A stretch of 34,483 nt of DNA. Source: Candidatus Sumerlaeia bacterium (GTDB lineage Bacteria > Sumerlaeota > Sumerlaeia > JADFCW01). The number at the start of each line of letters is the position of its first letter. The first letter of the stretch is position 1. The position numbers and the translations under genes are program-made. The DNA lies in the NCBI GenBank assembly GCA_026415575.1, contig JAOAGV010000042.1, positions 1 to 34,483 on the forward strand. The letters run 5' to 3'. The notes under the pieces were generated by a model. The model did no database searches and was not told where the DNA came from. It saw only the letters and a list, made by a program, of their open reading frames with translations. Shown piece by piece: positions 16,727 to 26,017 of the stretch.

Positions 16727-16888
16727 CAACCTGCCCCGAAGACAGCCAAGATGCTCGGGTGTTGGTGCGCTTCATCCCAGCGCCCGTCACGCAAACATTC
16801 TTCGCCCGCACACGCAAGAATTATCTGATGCCACCTGCCCGTAGCTGAAGGCAAACCGCGAGCCGTTCAGCAGCTGAAAAAAACTTTC

Positions 16889-17845
16889 TTACTTCTTTTC
16901 CAACAATCCCCTTACCCCCATCCATGCCTGACAGCGGTCAGGCCAGGTTGCCAGCACTGGATCGCCGCGTTTGGCATCGCGTCCAAGCCCAAAGCCGTGG
17001 GGCCCCTTTTCATAGATATGCAACTCGGCCGGCACCTTTGCTTTCCGCAGCGCCAGATAAAACAAAACGCTGTTTTCCGCCGGCACACCCGTATCGCCTC
17101 CCGTGTGAATCAAAAAGGTTGGCGGTGTCTCCGGCGTTACGTGCAGCTCATTCGAGAGCCACTCGACCAGCTTTGGATCGGGGTCTTTTCCCAGCAAATT
17201 GGCCCGCGAGCCTTTGTGCGCGTATTCGGTCGTAAAAGAAATGACCGGATAGACAAGGATGGCGAAATCCGGCCGGCAGCTCATGCGCTCAATGGGGTCC
17301 GCAGCTTCGGGTCGGCCCGAATCGAAGTGTGTTGCGGCGGTCGAAGCCAAATGCCCACCGGCGGAAAAACCCATGACGCCGATTCGTGCGGGATCCAACC
17401 TCAATGGTGGATTCGGCATTGCGGATTGCGGACGGGAGGCCCAGTAGCGTACCGTACGTATGGCGCGCTGCACGTCCTGCATCGGCGCCGGATGGCGATA
17501 GGCCGGCGCTATTCGATACTTCAACATGACGCCGGTAACGCCGAACGAATTGAGCCACTGGCCGACCTGAAAGCCCTCGTGGTCCACGGCCAGATGGCCA
17601 TAGCCGCCGCCCGGGCAGATTACCACTGCGCAGCCGTTGGCCTTGTCGGCGGGCGGTGCGAAAATCGTCAGTGTCGGCTTGTCCTTGTCTTCATTGCCTA
17701 CAGCCCCCGGGGCGCCATCGGGCCAGAGCAGCACAACGGGCGGCGAGGTAGCCTCGGCGGCGTCCGACGTCCCTTCTCCGGGCAGGATTAGTAATACCAG
17801 AAATCCCAAGATCGCGACACATCGAATCCATCGCCTTGAATCCAT
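16889..17845 (-). CDS. Secreted alpha/beta hydrolase (acetyl-esterase/BD-FAE-like)
   Basis: 318 residues with an N-terminal signal segment (RRWIRCVAILGFLVLLILPG). The mature part has the oxyanion-hole motif CPGGGYGHLAV (about 78-88), the nucleophile elbow GFSAGGHLA with Ser161, an acid in HTGGDTGVPAENS and the catalytic His in GPHGFGL. This matches esterases annotated as xylanase B-like or acetylxylan esterase, which deacetylate plant or other glycans outside the cell. ATG 17845 is chosen because a GGAGG lies 9 bases upstream; TTG 17866 is in frame but has no such site. The segment SRPQSAMPNPPLRLDP (138-152) before the nucleophile may be an in-frame insertion: its DNA contains a cgcaatccgcaatgccg run of the sort found in intergenic repeats. 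Confidence 0.87.
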   Translation of the reverse strand: MDSRRWIRCVAILGFLVLLILPGEGTSDAAEATSPPVVLLWPDGAPGAVGNEDKDKPTLTIFAPPADKANGCAVVICPGGGYGHLAVDHEGFQVGQWLNSFGVTGVMLKYRIAPAYRHPAPMQDVQRAIRTVRYWASRPQSAMPNPPLRLDPARIGVMGFSAGGHLASTAATHFDSGRPEAADPIERMSCRPDFAILVYPVISFTTEYAHKGSRANLLGKDPDPKLVEWLSNELHVTPETPPTFLIHTGGDTGVPAENSVLFYLALRKAKVPAELHIYEKGPHGFGLGRDAKRGDPVLATWPDRCQAWMGVRGLLEKK

Positions 17846-18266
17846 TGCATGAGCCTCCTTTCGCAATTGGACCTGTCTGCCGGCCGGGACTATGAGAGCG
17901 CGTCCGACATCCCCTTGGAGTGTCGGCCAAGCTGCATGGCGTTCCCGCTTCAGCAGGCGGTCCCTACCCGTTCTTCAAATCGAATTCGATGCAAATATCT
18001 TCAACCTTCAATTTGTCGTATTCCTCATCACTTTGGTGGAACCTTTTGCCCGCGGCCGACGCCCGGAATTGCCCCAGTGAGGCGGCGAAAATACTGCACA
18101 CCAAAATGTGACCAGCAAACCGCAGAGGGAAGTTTGAACTACAATCTGTGCGCGTCAACTGCTTTTGCGGTTGACCGCGCAGGGGGTTTTGACTACCCCT
18201 TTCATCGGCGACATGTTCTCGCAATACATTCCATTTCCGCCAGTTGTGGCGGATGGGAGGAAGCAA
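17846..18266. other. Intergenic gap between divergent hydrolase and aldo/keto reductase genes
   Basis: No coding region is supported; the open frames here are short and unrecognisable. The right part contains the two hairpins listed at 18150-18200 and a GGGAGG ribosome site at 18255-18260. No promoter is clear enough to call. Confidence 0.5.
18150..18203 (+). promoter_or_regulatory. Two adjacent stem-loops upstream of the aldo/keto reductase
   Basis: GCGCGTCAACTGC (18150-18162) pairs with GCGGTTGACCGCGC (18167-18180) around TTTT, about 13 pairs with one bulge and one G-U. Directly after it AGGGG (18181-18185) pairs with CCCCT (18196-18200), followed by TTTC. They lie 65-115 bases before ATG 18267. 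The pair could be a structured leader or a terminator of an upstream transcript. Confidence 0.4.
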
Positions 18267-19160
18267 ATGGACCGAAGACGATTTCTCGAAAGCGCGGTTG
18301 CCGGCACCGCAGGCCTGTCTCTCATCGGCTCGCAGGCTTTAAGTTCAGCCGCCGGCGCCAATATCCCAAAGGCCACCGACCTTGTTGCCCTCGGAAAAAC
18401 CGGCGTCAAGATGACCCCTATTGCCATGGGCACCGGCACGGTTGGCTACAAGAAATCCTCGAACCAAACCCGCGCCGGCCAAGAATCGTTCAACCGCCTC
18501 ACCCGTGCCTATCTGGACGCGGGATTGAATTTCCTCGATACGGCCGACCTCTACGGCTCGATGCCGTTTTTCAAGATCGCCCTCGAAGGCGTCCCCCGCG
18601 ACAAGGTGGTGATCATGAGCAAGGTCTGGGGCGACGACGGCAAGCAGGCTCAAGCCGACCTCGAGCGCTTTCTCAAGGAACTCGGCACCGACTACATTGA
18701 CATTGTGCTGACGCATTGCGCCACAACGGCCGACTGGTATAGCAAACGGGCGGGCGTGCGCGAGACCCTCTCGAAGGCCAAGGAAAAGGGGATGATCCGC
18801 GCCCTCGGCGTCTCATGGCACGGCATGGCTCCATTGCTGACCATGCCCGATGCCGAATGGGGCGACCTGTTTCTGGTTCGAATCAACCACAAGGGCGTCA
18901 AGATGGACAGCGAGCGGCCGCAGGAAGTCGAGCCAATTCTCAAGAAACTTCACGACAAGGGCAAGTTCGTCATGGCCATGAAAGTTATCGGCGAAGGCAC
19001 GATCAAAGATTCCGCCGAAATTGACGCCTCGGTCCGCTACGTGTTGGGACTGGGCACCATTGATGCCATGACCATTGGCTTCGAGAAGCCCGAGCAGATC
19101 GGCGACTTTGTGCGGCGCTGGGAAGCGGCCATGGCCGATGTAAAAAAAGGCAAGGCGTAA
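18267..19160 (+). CDS. Tat-exported aldo/keto reductase
   Basis: 297 residues, beginning MDRRRFLESAVAG, a twin-arginine leader followed by an Ala-rich stretch to about residue 30. The AKR catalytic tetrad is complete: Asp91 and Tyr96 in NFLDTADLYGS, Lys119 in VIMSKVW, His150 in IVLTHC. The end of the barrel reads GLGTIDAMTIGFEKPEQIGD. AKRs reduce or oxidise carbonyls with NAD(P)H; export of a folded cofactor-loaded enzyme would explain Tat use. ATG 18267 has GGGAGG 6 bases upstream; upstream in-frame codons back to 18165 lack support. Substrate unknown; neighbours encode glycan-active enzymes, so a sugar is plausible. Confidence 0.9.
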   Translation: MDRRRFLESAVAGTAGLSLIGSQALSSAAGANIPKATDLVALGKTGVKMTPIAMGTGTVGYKKSSNQTRAGQESFNRLTRAYLDAGLNFLDTADLYGSMPFFKIALEGVPRDKVVIMSKVWGDDGKQAQADLERFLKELGTDYIDIVLTHCATTADWYSKRAGVRETLSKAKEKGMIRALGVSWHGMAPLLTMPDAEWGDLFLVRINHKGVKMDSERPQEVEPILKKLHDKGKFVMAMKVIGEGTIKDSAEIDASVRYVLGLGTIDAMTIGFEKPEQIGDFVRRWEAAMADVKKGKA

Positions 19161-19271
19161 GACAGCCCCGCTTCTTTCAAGACCTTGCCTCAGGCAAAGG
19201 TGCCAAGCCAAGAATGAGCGCTGTTTGAGGTTCAGCCGGTGGGTTATTCCTATGCGGTCGGTGTTTTCATC

Positions 19272-19290
19272 GGTTAGGGTTAACCCAACC
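19272..19290. promoter_or_regulatory. Palindromic dyad, possible operator
   Basis: GGTTAGGGTTAACCCAACC contains the perfect 10-bp palindrome GGGTTAACCC, extended by GGTT and AACC arms with one unpaired A. It is ~85 bases upstream of a -35-like box. Confidence 0.35.
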
Positions 19291-19375
19291 AGGATGAAAT
19301 CGTTGCAGCAGGGCGCCTTTTGCGCGAGGGCATCGTTTGCACGATCGGGAAAACGCACCGGTTCAAAAAGTCCTC

Positions 19376-19405
19376 TTGACACGGGATGCTTCGCCGCCGT
19401 AAGTA
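19376..19405 (+). promoter_or_regulatory. Possible sigma70-type promoter for the LysM/M23 gene
   Basis: TTGACA at 19376-19381 is a perfect -35. TAAGTA at 19400-19405 is a poor -10 at 18 bases. Its place 80-110 bases before the likely start supports it. Confidence 0.35.
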
Positions 19406-19485
19406 TCCTTCGCAGTCGGGTTTGGTTTTGCGCAGAGGGGGGCGCTCAGTCGCTAGCGAAGCCAAGTCCAGTTGAGGTTGAGGCA

Positions 19486-20607
19486 TTGCACGCAGTTGTT
19501 GCCAGCCTGCAGAGGAGATGCCTCCCGCTGGGCCTTGCCATGGCGGCAGCAGGGATGTTTGTTTTTCTGTGTTCCTGCTCCACCCCGCCGAAGGTTCCGT
19601 TCACGCATCTGAAAAACTGGAAAGGGTATTCGGTTCCGGGCTATTATTACACCGTGCAGCGCGGCGATACGCTGGAGTCCATTGCAACACTGTTCGGATG
19701 CGACCTTGATCTTTTGTCGGAAATCAATGAACTTCCCCGAAACCAGACGTTAGGCGCGGGCCAGCGTCTGTTCATCCCCCGATCTCGAACCGAGTATCCC
19801 CATTACTACTACAGCAAGCCGCGTCAGTCGGACCCGCTGGTGATTCCGCCCAGCGGCGGGGCGTATGCGGATTCGTCGCTCGAGCGCGCCATTGCCGCAT
19901 TGATTCGATCTGGACAAGCGCCGCAAGGCCCGACTGTGGTGATGGCGCCAACGCCCAAACCGCTGCCTCCGCCGCCGGCGCAGCCGCCGACCCCCACGGT
20001 TTTTAAAGTGCCTCCCGGCTCCGGATCACGCCCGATGGGTGGGGCTGAGGCCATGATGCAACCGCCGCCGGTGAGTCGGGCCACAATGCTTCCGACTTTT
20101 CCCCAAGCCGACCCGCCGCAAATCCCCATGGCCAATCGCCAAAAGGGGATTGCAATCGCCCAATCCTACACCAAACATCCGGTTCCCTACAGCCCGCCGA
20201 CAGTGATTTCCGGCGCGCCGGCGTTTCAATGGCCGGCGGGTGGAACCATCACTTCCGTTTTCAATCTCAGCGGTTCGGGCAAGCGCCTGCACAACGGCAT
20301 TGACATTGCCAACAAACGGGGAACGCCCATTCGCGCCGCTGCCGCCGGACGTGTCCTTTACAGCGACAGCAAGTATCTCCCCTCGATGGGCAACATGATC
20401 CTCATCGAGCATTCCGGCGGCTGGATTACCCTGTATGCTCACAACGACCGCAATCTGGTCAAAGAAGGTGATTCCGTGCAGGCAGGGCAAATCATCGCCA
20501 TGATGGGAATGACCGGAAATTCGACAGGTCCCCACCTGCACTTCGAGATTCGCCGGAACGCCGACACACCGGTGGACCCGCAGCTTTATCTTCCAAAAGC
20601 CCGATAA
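19486..20607 (+). CDS. LysM-M23 peptidoglycan-associated lipoprotein (NlpD-like)
   Basis: With TTG 19486 the protein has 373 residues and a lipoprotein leader: basic QRR, a hydrophobic stretch and lipobox-like FLCSC. A LysM domain (YYTVQRGDTLESIATLFG, INELPRNQTLGAGQRLFIP, about 46-92) binds peptidoglycan. A Pro-rich linker (about 140-230) follows, then an M23 domain with zinc ligands His269 and Asp273 (HNGIDIA), and His350/His352 (PHLHFEIR). All metal residues are present, so it may be an active endopeptidase and not only an amidase activator. The start is uncertain: ATG 19540 is also in frame but leaves almost no basic n-region, and the open frame reaches 19225. Gene ends convergent with the next. 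Confidence 0.87.
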   Translation: MHAVVASLQRRCLPLGLAMAAAGMFVFLCSCSTPPKVPFTHLKNWKGYSVPGYYYTVQRGDTLESIATLFGCDLDLLSEINELPRNQTLGAGQRLFIPRSRTEYPHYYYSKPRQSDPLVIPPSGGAYADSSLERAIAALIRSGQAPQGPTVVMAPTPKPLPPPPAQPPTPTVFKVPPGSGSRPMGGAEAMMQPPPVSRATMLPTFPQADPPQIPMANRQKGIAIAQSYTKHPVPYSPPTVISGAPAFQWPAGGTITSVFNLSGSGKRLHNGIDIANKRGTPIRAAAAGRVLYSDSKYLPSMGNMILIEHSGGWITLYAHNDRNLVKEGDSVQAGQIIAMMGMTGNSTGPHLHFEIRRNADTPVDPQLYLPKAR

Positions 20608-20654
20608 GCGACTGTCCCTGTGAAAATATCTAATCGGGTTCCGTGAAGGCCGAA

Positions 20655-21770
20655 TTACGGCAGGCAATTCCCGCCCAGTCCAACGGCCCTGTAGATGAAG
20701 CCTATGACTGCATCGGTGGCCTTGCCCGGATTGTAGAAGAGGTCTTGCGCTTTCCGGCGTCGGACTGCGCTGTGCTCGTTAGGATGTTGAAGGGCGTAAG
20801 ACAAGAGGGATTTAAACTCCGTGGCATTGCTGATTGTCCAGCCGCTTTCTTGGCCGTGCTCCAAATCGGCGTGTTTGTAGTGGTGCAGAATCTCGCTGCT
20901 GACTTTCATAAAAATCAAGGGACGGTCCAGCAAGGTGAATTCGTTGGCAATCGAGCTGGCATCGCTGATCAGCAAATCCGAGATAAAAAGATAGGGGCAG
21001 CAGTCGGGATCGCGGATGATGCGGACGCGCTCGGACCGCAATTGCTCGAGCCGTTCCTGCCAGTTGATGGTTTCCTTTGTGGGGTCGAAGAAACTGTCGT
21101 GCAATTTAATCAGGAAATTGCAGTCGAGCGAGGCGAATTGCCGCATCAGCGCCATGCCCAAGGTATCCACCAGATTGGACCCCTTGACCCAAGTAGGGGC
21201 AAACAGGACGGTGGGGCGGTCGGGCTGGAGGTCCAGTTTTCGAAAGATGACCTCACGGTCGAGCGAACCGTCGAGCAGGCAGTCCGTTTTGGGCATGCCG
21301 GTTTCCTCGAACGCGTCGGCGTCGGGGGAATACAGTTGAGATTCGATGAAAAGGCGCTTCATGCGCGGGCCGACGAGGCACAGCTTGTCGAAGCGCTTCA
21401 TGTTTTCCTGAATGGCGCCGTTTTTCATCGAGACACCGTGGAAGATCTGCACCTTGCAGGCTTTTCGCGCAGGGGAACGTCGGTCCAGAAGGCGGCTGGG
21501 CAGGCGGTAGTCGGCGGAAATCCACAGATCAATTTGGGGCAGTTCATCGAGGTCGTTTTCTTCGATCACCTGCGCTCCGGGCGGCAGGTCAAACAGGGCA
21601 TAAAGGTCGGCCGCACGCCCGTGACGGAAGAGATGGCCGGTGAGATAGATCTCGAACCGGTCATCGCGGCGCAATCGTTCATGGATGGGGCGAAAGTGGA
21701 TGTATTTTACCGGCGAGACCGCATAGAATACGATGCGCTTTTTCCCGTCGTCTTTTTTACGGAACCACAT
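20655..21770 (-). CDS. CDP-glycerol glycerophosphotransferase-like enzyme
   Basis: 371 residues matching the Glyphos_transf family, which polymerises glycerol-phosphate or related polyol-phosphate units onto cell-surface glycans or lipid carriers. Seen in order: IVFYAVSPVKYIHFRPIHERL, QIFHGVSMKNG (HG motif), TGMPKTDCLLDG, VLFAPTWVKGSN, and SDLLISDASSIANEFTLLDRPLIFM, the nucleotide/phosphate-binding end motif. No signal peptide or membrane helix; the family acts at the inner face of the membrane. ATG 21770 begins MWFRKKDDGKKRIVFYAV; the frame is open to 21878, but the extra part is Cys/Arg-rich and unlike the family. In Gram-positive bacteria this makes teichoic acid; here a phosphate-containing O-antigen or capsule is more likely. 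No other surface-glycan gene is adjacent. Confidence 0.85.
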   Translation of the reverse strand: MWFRKKDDGKKRIVFYAVSPVKYIHFRPIHERLRRDDRFEIYLTGHLFRHGRAADLYALFDLPPGAQVIEENDLDELPQIDLWISADYRLPSRLLDRRSPARKACKVQIFHGVSMKNGAIQENMKRFDKLCLVGPRMKRLFIESQLYSPDADAFEETGMPKTDCLLDGSLDREVIFRKLDLQPDRPTVLFAPTWVKGSNLVDTLGMALMRQFASLDCNFLIKLHDSFFDPTKETINWQERLEQLRSERVRIIRDPDCCPYLFISDLLISDASSIANEFTLLDRPLIFMKVSSEILHHYKHADLEHGQESGWTISNATEFKSLLSYALQHPNEHSAVRRRKAQDLFYNPGKATDAVIGFIYRAVGLGGNCLP

Positions 21771-22055
21771 TGCCTGAGCGCCATCCTTCCTGAACGGAAT
21801 TCTCCGGCCCCGGCATGAAAGGGTGCACGATACGCAAGACCTTTCTATGAATTGCGGGCGCGAATTCCGGAGAGTCAACTGGAAACTGGGGCTGAATATG
21901 TTCCTTTCGTCTTGACGGAAAAGTTCGGTAGGATTGGGATTGGCTCCAAGCAGGGATTATTGCAGAGCACCAGTCCTGCGATGGAAAAGAGGGTTCTTGT
22001 CGGAACATTCTTCTGCGGTGCCGCTGCAATTTCAAAACTACGATGGAGGAATTCT

Positions 22056-25000
22056 ATGGCCACATATCTGCGCTGTTCCTGTGTGGCGGTTTTCTGCCTG
22101 TTACTGGCTGCGAAAACTGAATCTGCCCGCGCGCAAACCGATGCGCCATTGCCTGAGGGCGTAAAAGTGGTCTGGGACCTCGCGAAGGCTTGGCGCGAGG
22201 CCACGCCCACACGCGAACGGATTTGCATCAATGGTCTGTGGCGCTGGCAGCCGGCCAAGTCCGGCGACAGTACCATCCCGGCAACGAACTGGGGCTATTT
22301 CAAAGTCCCCGGCGCCTGGCCAGGCGTTACCGACTATATGCAGAAGGACTGCCAGATGGTCTTTGCCCACCCTGCGTGGAAGGGCACAAGCCTGCGTTCG
22401 GTCGGTGCAGCGTGGTATCAGCGGGAAATCAGCATTCCCGCGCAATGGGAAGGGCGGCGAATTGTTCTGCGCGCAGAATATCTGAATTCATTTGCCGTTG
22501 TATATATAGACGGCAACGAAGCGGGCGAACTCCGCTTTCCGGGTGGCGACGTGGATATTACTTCCGTTTGCCGGCCGGGAACCGCGCATGTTCTTAGTCT
22601 TCACGTTGCCGCTATGCCGCTCAAGGCGGTTGTGCTTTCCTATACCGACAGCGCGGCCGCCCGCGAGGTCCAAGGCTCGGTTGCCCGGCGTGGTCTGTGC
22701 GGCGATGTTTATCTGGTCAGCACGCCCGACCGCGCGCGGATCACCGATGTGAAGATCAGCACCTCGGTGCGCAAGTGGGAAATGGCCTTCAGCGCGGCGC
22801 TCGAGGGTCTTGCCTCGGACGCACACTACCGGCTTCGCGCGCAGATCAAGGACGGCGGCCGCGTGGTGCGCGAGATGACCAGCCGGCCGTTCGGTGCCGG
22901 CGATCTGATCGAGGGCCGGTTTGCTTTCACCGAATCGTGGAAGCCTGAAAAACTCTGGGATATTCACACACCGCAGAACCAGTACGAGATTCAGGTTTCG
23001 TTGCTTGAGGCCGAAGGCGGCAAAACGCTGGACAGCGCCTTCCCCGAACGGATTGGGTTCCGCGAGTTCTGGATCGAGGGGCGCGACTTTTATCTGAACG
23101 GCACGCGCATCTATTTGTCCGCCGTTCCGTTCGACAACGCGCAAGTCGGCGCGGCGTGGGCGACCTACGAAGCGGCCAAAGAGAGCCTGCGGCGTCTCCA
23201 GAGTTTCGGCATCAATTTTGTTTATACGCACAACTACGGCTGCCAACCGGGGTCGCACCTGAGTTTTGCAGAAATCCTACGCGCCGCCGATGACGTGGGG
23301 ATGCTGGTGTCGTTTTCCCAACCCCACTTCAGCCACTATGACTGGAAGTTGCCCGACGCCGACGCCAACAACGGCTATGCGCGCCATGCCGAATTCTACG
23401 TCCGCGCCGCGCAAAACCATCCGTCTGTGGTCTGCTACTCGATGAACCACAATTCCACCGGCTACAATGAGGACATGAATCCCTTTATGATAGACGGGAT
23501 TACCGACCCGCGAGACACATGGGCCTCGAATAATGTCAAACTGGCCCTGCGCACGGAGGCGATTGTGCGGCGATTCGACACCGACCGCATAATCTACCAT
23601 CATGCCTCCGGAAATCTGGGGTCAATGCACGTAAGCAATTTCTACGTGAACTTCGTCCCGATTCAGGAAATGTCCGACTGGCTTGAACATTGGGCAACAC
23701 GGGGTGTAAAGCCCTTTTTCACGTGCGAATATGGCGTCCCGTTCACGTGGGATTGGACGATGTATCGCGGCTGGTATCAGGGCAAGCGGGAGTTCGGCAG
23801 CGCGCGGGTGCCGTGGGAGTTTTGCCATGCCGAATGGAATGCCCAATTTCTCGGCGATGAGGCTTTCCAAATTGGAGAGCCGGAGAAGGCGAATCTCCGC
23901 TGGGAGGCCAAGCAGTTTCGCGCCGGCCGCACATGGTATCGCTGGGACTATCCCTACGAAGTAGGAACCAGAGATTTGACGGATCGCTATAAAGTATTTG
24001 CCCGCTACATCACGGACAACTGGCGCGCTTTCCGCACATGGGGGATGTCGGCCAACTCGCCTTGGGAACACGGCCACTTCTGGAAACTTCGCGACGGCAT
24101 GGACCGAAATCGAAGGGAAGAATTGAAAACGGATTGGGACAACCTGCAGCGGCCGGGCTTCAGTGCCGACTACATCGAACAGCGCTACGAGCGGATGGAC
24201 TTGGCTTACAAAACTACCGACTGGGTGGCGACACCCGCCGCGCAGGCCTTGATTCGCAACAATCAGCCGCTTCTGGCTTATATCGCCGGCAAGCCGGCGG
24301 CTTTCACGAGCAAGGATCAGAATTTCCGAGCAGGCGAAACGGTCGAAAAGCAAATTATTGTCATCAACAACTCGCGCGAGGCCGTAACGTGCGACTGCGA
24401 CTGGTCGTTCGGTTTGCCGAAGGCGGTTTTAGGCAACAAGCGATTGACCCTGCCCACCGGACAGCAGCAACGCATTCCGCTGCGCTTTGATTTGCCGGCT
24501 GGACTGGCCGCCGGAAGTTACAACCTTAGGATGCGGGCAACGTTCGGTACGGGTGAAATCCAAACCGACTCATTTACGGTTCACGTGCTGCCGGAACCGC
24601 CGGCGCTCAAGTCCTCCAGCCGCATGGCCCTGTTCGATCCCAAAGGCGAGACAGCCGAATTGTTCAAGAAACTTGGCATCTCCTATGAGTCCATAACCGC
24701 CCGTGCGGATCTGGCCAATTACGACCTTCTTGTCATCGGCAAAGGGGCCTTGACGGTCAACGAGCCGGGGCCTGATGTCAGCCGCGTGCGCGACGGACTG
24801 AAAGTGGTCGTGTTTGAACAGACGCCCGAAGTGCTCGAAAAGCGATTCGGCTTTCGCATTGCAGAATATGGGTTGCGGCAGGTGTTCAAACGCGTGCCGG
24901 ATCATCCAATACTGGCCGGTCTGGAAGCCGAACATTTGCGCGACTGGCGCGGCGAGGCGACAATTCTACCGCCGCGCCTGACCTACGAACTCAGCCGGCG

Positions 25001-25985
25001 CTTCAACGGCGCGCCGACCGTTCGCTGGTGCGACATCGAAGTCACGCGCGTATGGCGCTGCGGCTGCCGCGGCAACGTCGCCTCCGTCCTCATCGAAAAG
25101 CCTGCGCGCGGCGACTTCCTCCCCGTCGTGGACGGCGGCTTCAGTCTCCAATACAGCCCGCTCATGGAATATCGCGAAGGCAAGGGGCGGGTGCTGTTCT
25201 GCCAGATGGACGTGACGGGCCGGACGGAAAGCGACCCCGCAGCCGAGCGTCTCGTGCTCAATATCTTCTCCTATCTGTCGCAGCAGTCGAATCAGCCTTC
25301 CGTCGGCCCCAAAGTCTTCTATATCGGCGACCCCGCCGGAAAGAACCATCTGGAATCGGCGGGTTTTTCCGTGGGGACATACAGCGGCGAGCCGCTGTCA
25401 GCCGATGACGTGCTGATTGTCGGTCCGGGCGGAGGACAGACCCTGTCGGCGCACGCCGCGGCCCTTGCCAAGTGGCTTGAGGCGGGCGGCCACCTGCTTG
25501 CCCTTGGTCTCGACGAGCAGGAAGCCAATGCGTTTCTGCCTTTCAAAACCCGCATGAAAAAAGCCGAACACATCGCTGCGTTCTTCCCCCCAATGCCGGC
25601 TCGCTCTCTGCTTCGGGGAATAGGCCCCGCCGATGTCCACAACCGCGACCCGCGCGAGTTGCCGCTGGTGGAACCGGCAGGCGGTTTATCGCCCGTCGGC
25701 GACGGCGTGCTTGCCGAGGCGTCACCCAACAAGATTGTCCTTTGCCAACTGGTACCGTGGCAGTTTGACTATGCGAAAAACTACGGTCTGAAGCGAACCT
25801 TCCGGCGGGCGTCGTTCCTTCTCACGCGCCTTGTGGCCAACATGGGCGTTGCCGGCTCGACGCCGTTGCTCGAGCGGTTCCGCGAACCGCTGGATGCCGC
25901 ACGCGCGGAAAAACGCTGGTTGAACGGCTTCTACCTCGACTCCCCTGAAGAGTGGGATGATCCGTATCGGTTCTTCCGGTGGTAA
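22056..25985 (+). CDS. Very large secreted glycoside hydrolase family 2-like protein
   Basis: 1309 residues with a signal peptide (YLRCSCVAVFCLLLAAKTESARA). Residues ~60-330 form a GH2-type sugar-binding jelly roll plus Ig-like domain (WYQREISIPAQWEGRRIVLRAE, YLNSFAVVYIDGNEAGE, RRGLCGDVYL). Residues ~330-780 form a TIM barrel (FREFWIEGRDFYLNGTRIYL; ESLRRLQSFGINFVYTHNYG). Glu558 in FFTCEYGVPF is the likely nucleophile. Where classical GH2 enzymes have an Asn-Glu acid/base this protein reads YSMNHNSTGYNED with Asn464-His465. After ~830 come Ig-like and glutamine-amidotransferase-like (beta-galactosidase middle-like) domains to the end. ATG 22056 has GGAGG about 6 bases upstream; the frame is open further up to 21852 but is not protein-like. 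Substrate unknown. Confidence 0.83.
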   Translation: MATYLRCSCVAVFCLLLAAKTESARAQTDAPLPEGVKVVWDLAKAWREATPTRERICINGLWRWQPAKSGDSTIPATNWGYFKVPGAWPGVTDYMQKDCQMVFAHPAWKGTSLRSVGAAWYQREISIPAQWEGRRIVLRAEYLNSFAVVYIDGNEAGELRFPGGDVDITSVCRPGTAHVLSLHVAAMPLKAVVLSYTDSAAAREVQGSVARRGLCGDVYLVSTPDRARITDVKISTSVRKWEMAFSAALEGLASDAHYRLRAQIKDGGRVVREMTSRPFGAGDLIEGRFAFTESWKPEKLWDIHTPQNQYEIQVSLLEAEGGKTLDSAFPERIGFREFWIEGRDFYLNGTRIYLSAVPFDNAQVGAAWATYEAAKESLRRLQSFGINFVYTHNYGCQPGSHLSFAEILRAADDVGMLVSFSQPHFSHYDWKLPDADANNGYARHAEFYVRAAQNHPSVVCYSMNHNSTGYNEDMNPFMIDGITDPRDTWASNNVKLALRTEAIVRRFDTDRIIYHHASGNLGSMHVSNFYVNFVPIQEMSDWLEHWATRGVKPFFTCEYGVPFTWDWTMYRGWYQGKREFGSARVPWEFCHAEWNAQFLGDEAFQIGEPEKANLRWEAKQFRAGRTWYRWDYPYEVGTRDLTDRYKVFARYITDNWRAFRTWGMSANSPWEHGHFWKLRDGMDRNRREELKTDWDNLQRPGFSADYIEQRYERMDLAYKTTDWVATPAAQALIRNNQPLLAYIAGKPAAFTSKDQNFRAGETVEKQIIVINNSREAVTCDCDWSFGLPKAVLGNKRLTLPTGQQQRIPLRFDLPAGLAAGSYNLRMRATFGTGEIQTDSFTVHVLPEPPALKSSSRMALFDPKGETAELFKKLGISYESITARADLANYDLLVIGKGALTVNEPGPDVSRVRDGLKVVVFEQTPEVLEKRFGFRIAEYGLRQVFKRVPDHPILAGLEAEHLRDWRGEATILPPRLTYELSRRFNGAPTVRWCDIEVTRVWRCGCRGNVASVLIEKPARGDFLPVVDGGFSLQYSPLMEYREGKGRVLFCQMDVTGRTESDPAAERLVLNIFSYLSQQSNQPSVGPKVFYIGDPAGKNHLESAGFSVGTYSGEPLSADDVLIVGPGGGQTLSAHAAALAKWLEAGGHLLALGLDEQEANAFLPFKTRMKKAEHIAAFFPPMPARSLLRGIGPADVHNRDPRELPLVEPAGGLSPVGDGVLAEASPNKIVLCQLVPWQFDYAKNYGLKRTFRRASFLLTRLVANMGVAGSTPLLERFREPLDAARAEKRWLNGFYLDSPEEWDDPYRFFRW

Positions 25986-26017
25986 TGGTCTTTCATGGGA
26001 TAGGGTGGGTGTGGAAC

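Larger units (their letters stand above)
19161..19485. other. Intergenic gap before the LysM/M23 gene
   Basis: The M23 frame is open through most of this gap, but the translation is not protein-like before about 19486. It contains the dyad GGTTAGGGTTAACCCAACC (19272-19290), a promoter-like pair at 19376-19405 and the palindrome TCGCTAGCGA near 19450. These are possible control sites; none is proven. Confidence 0.45.
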
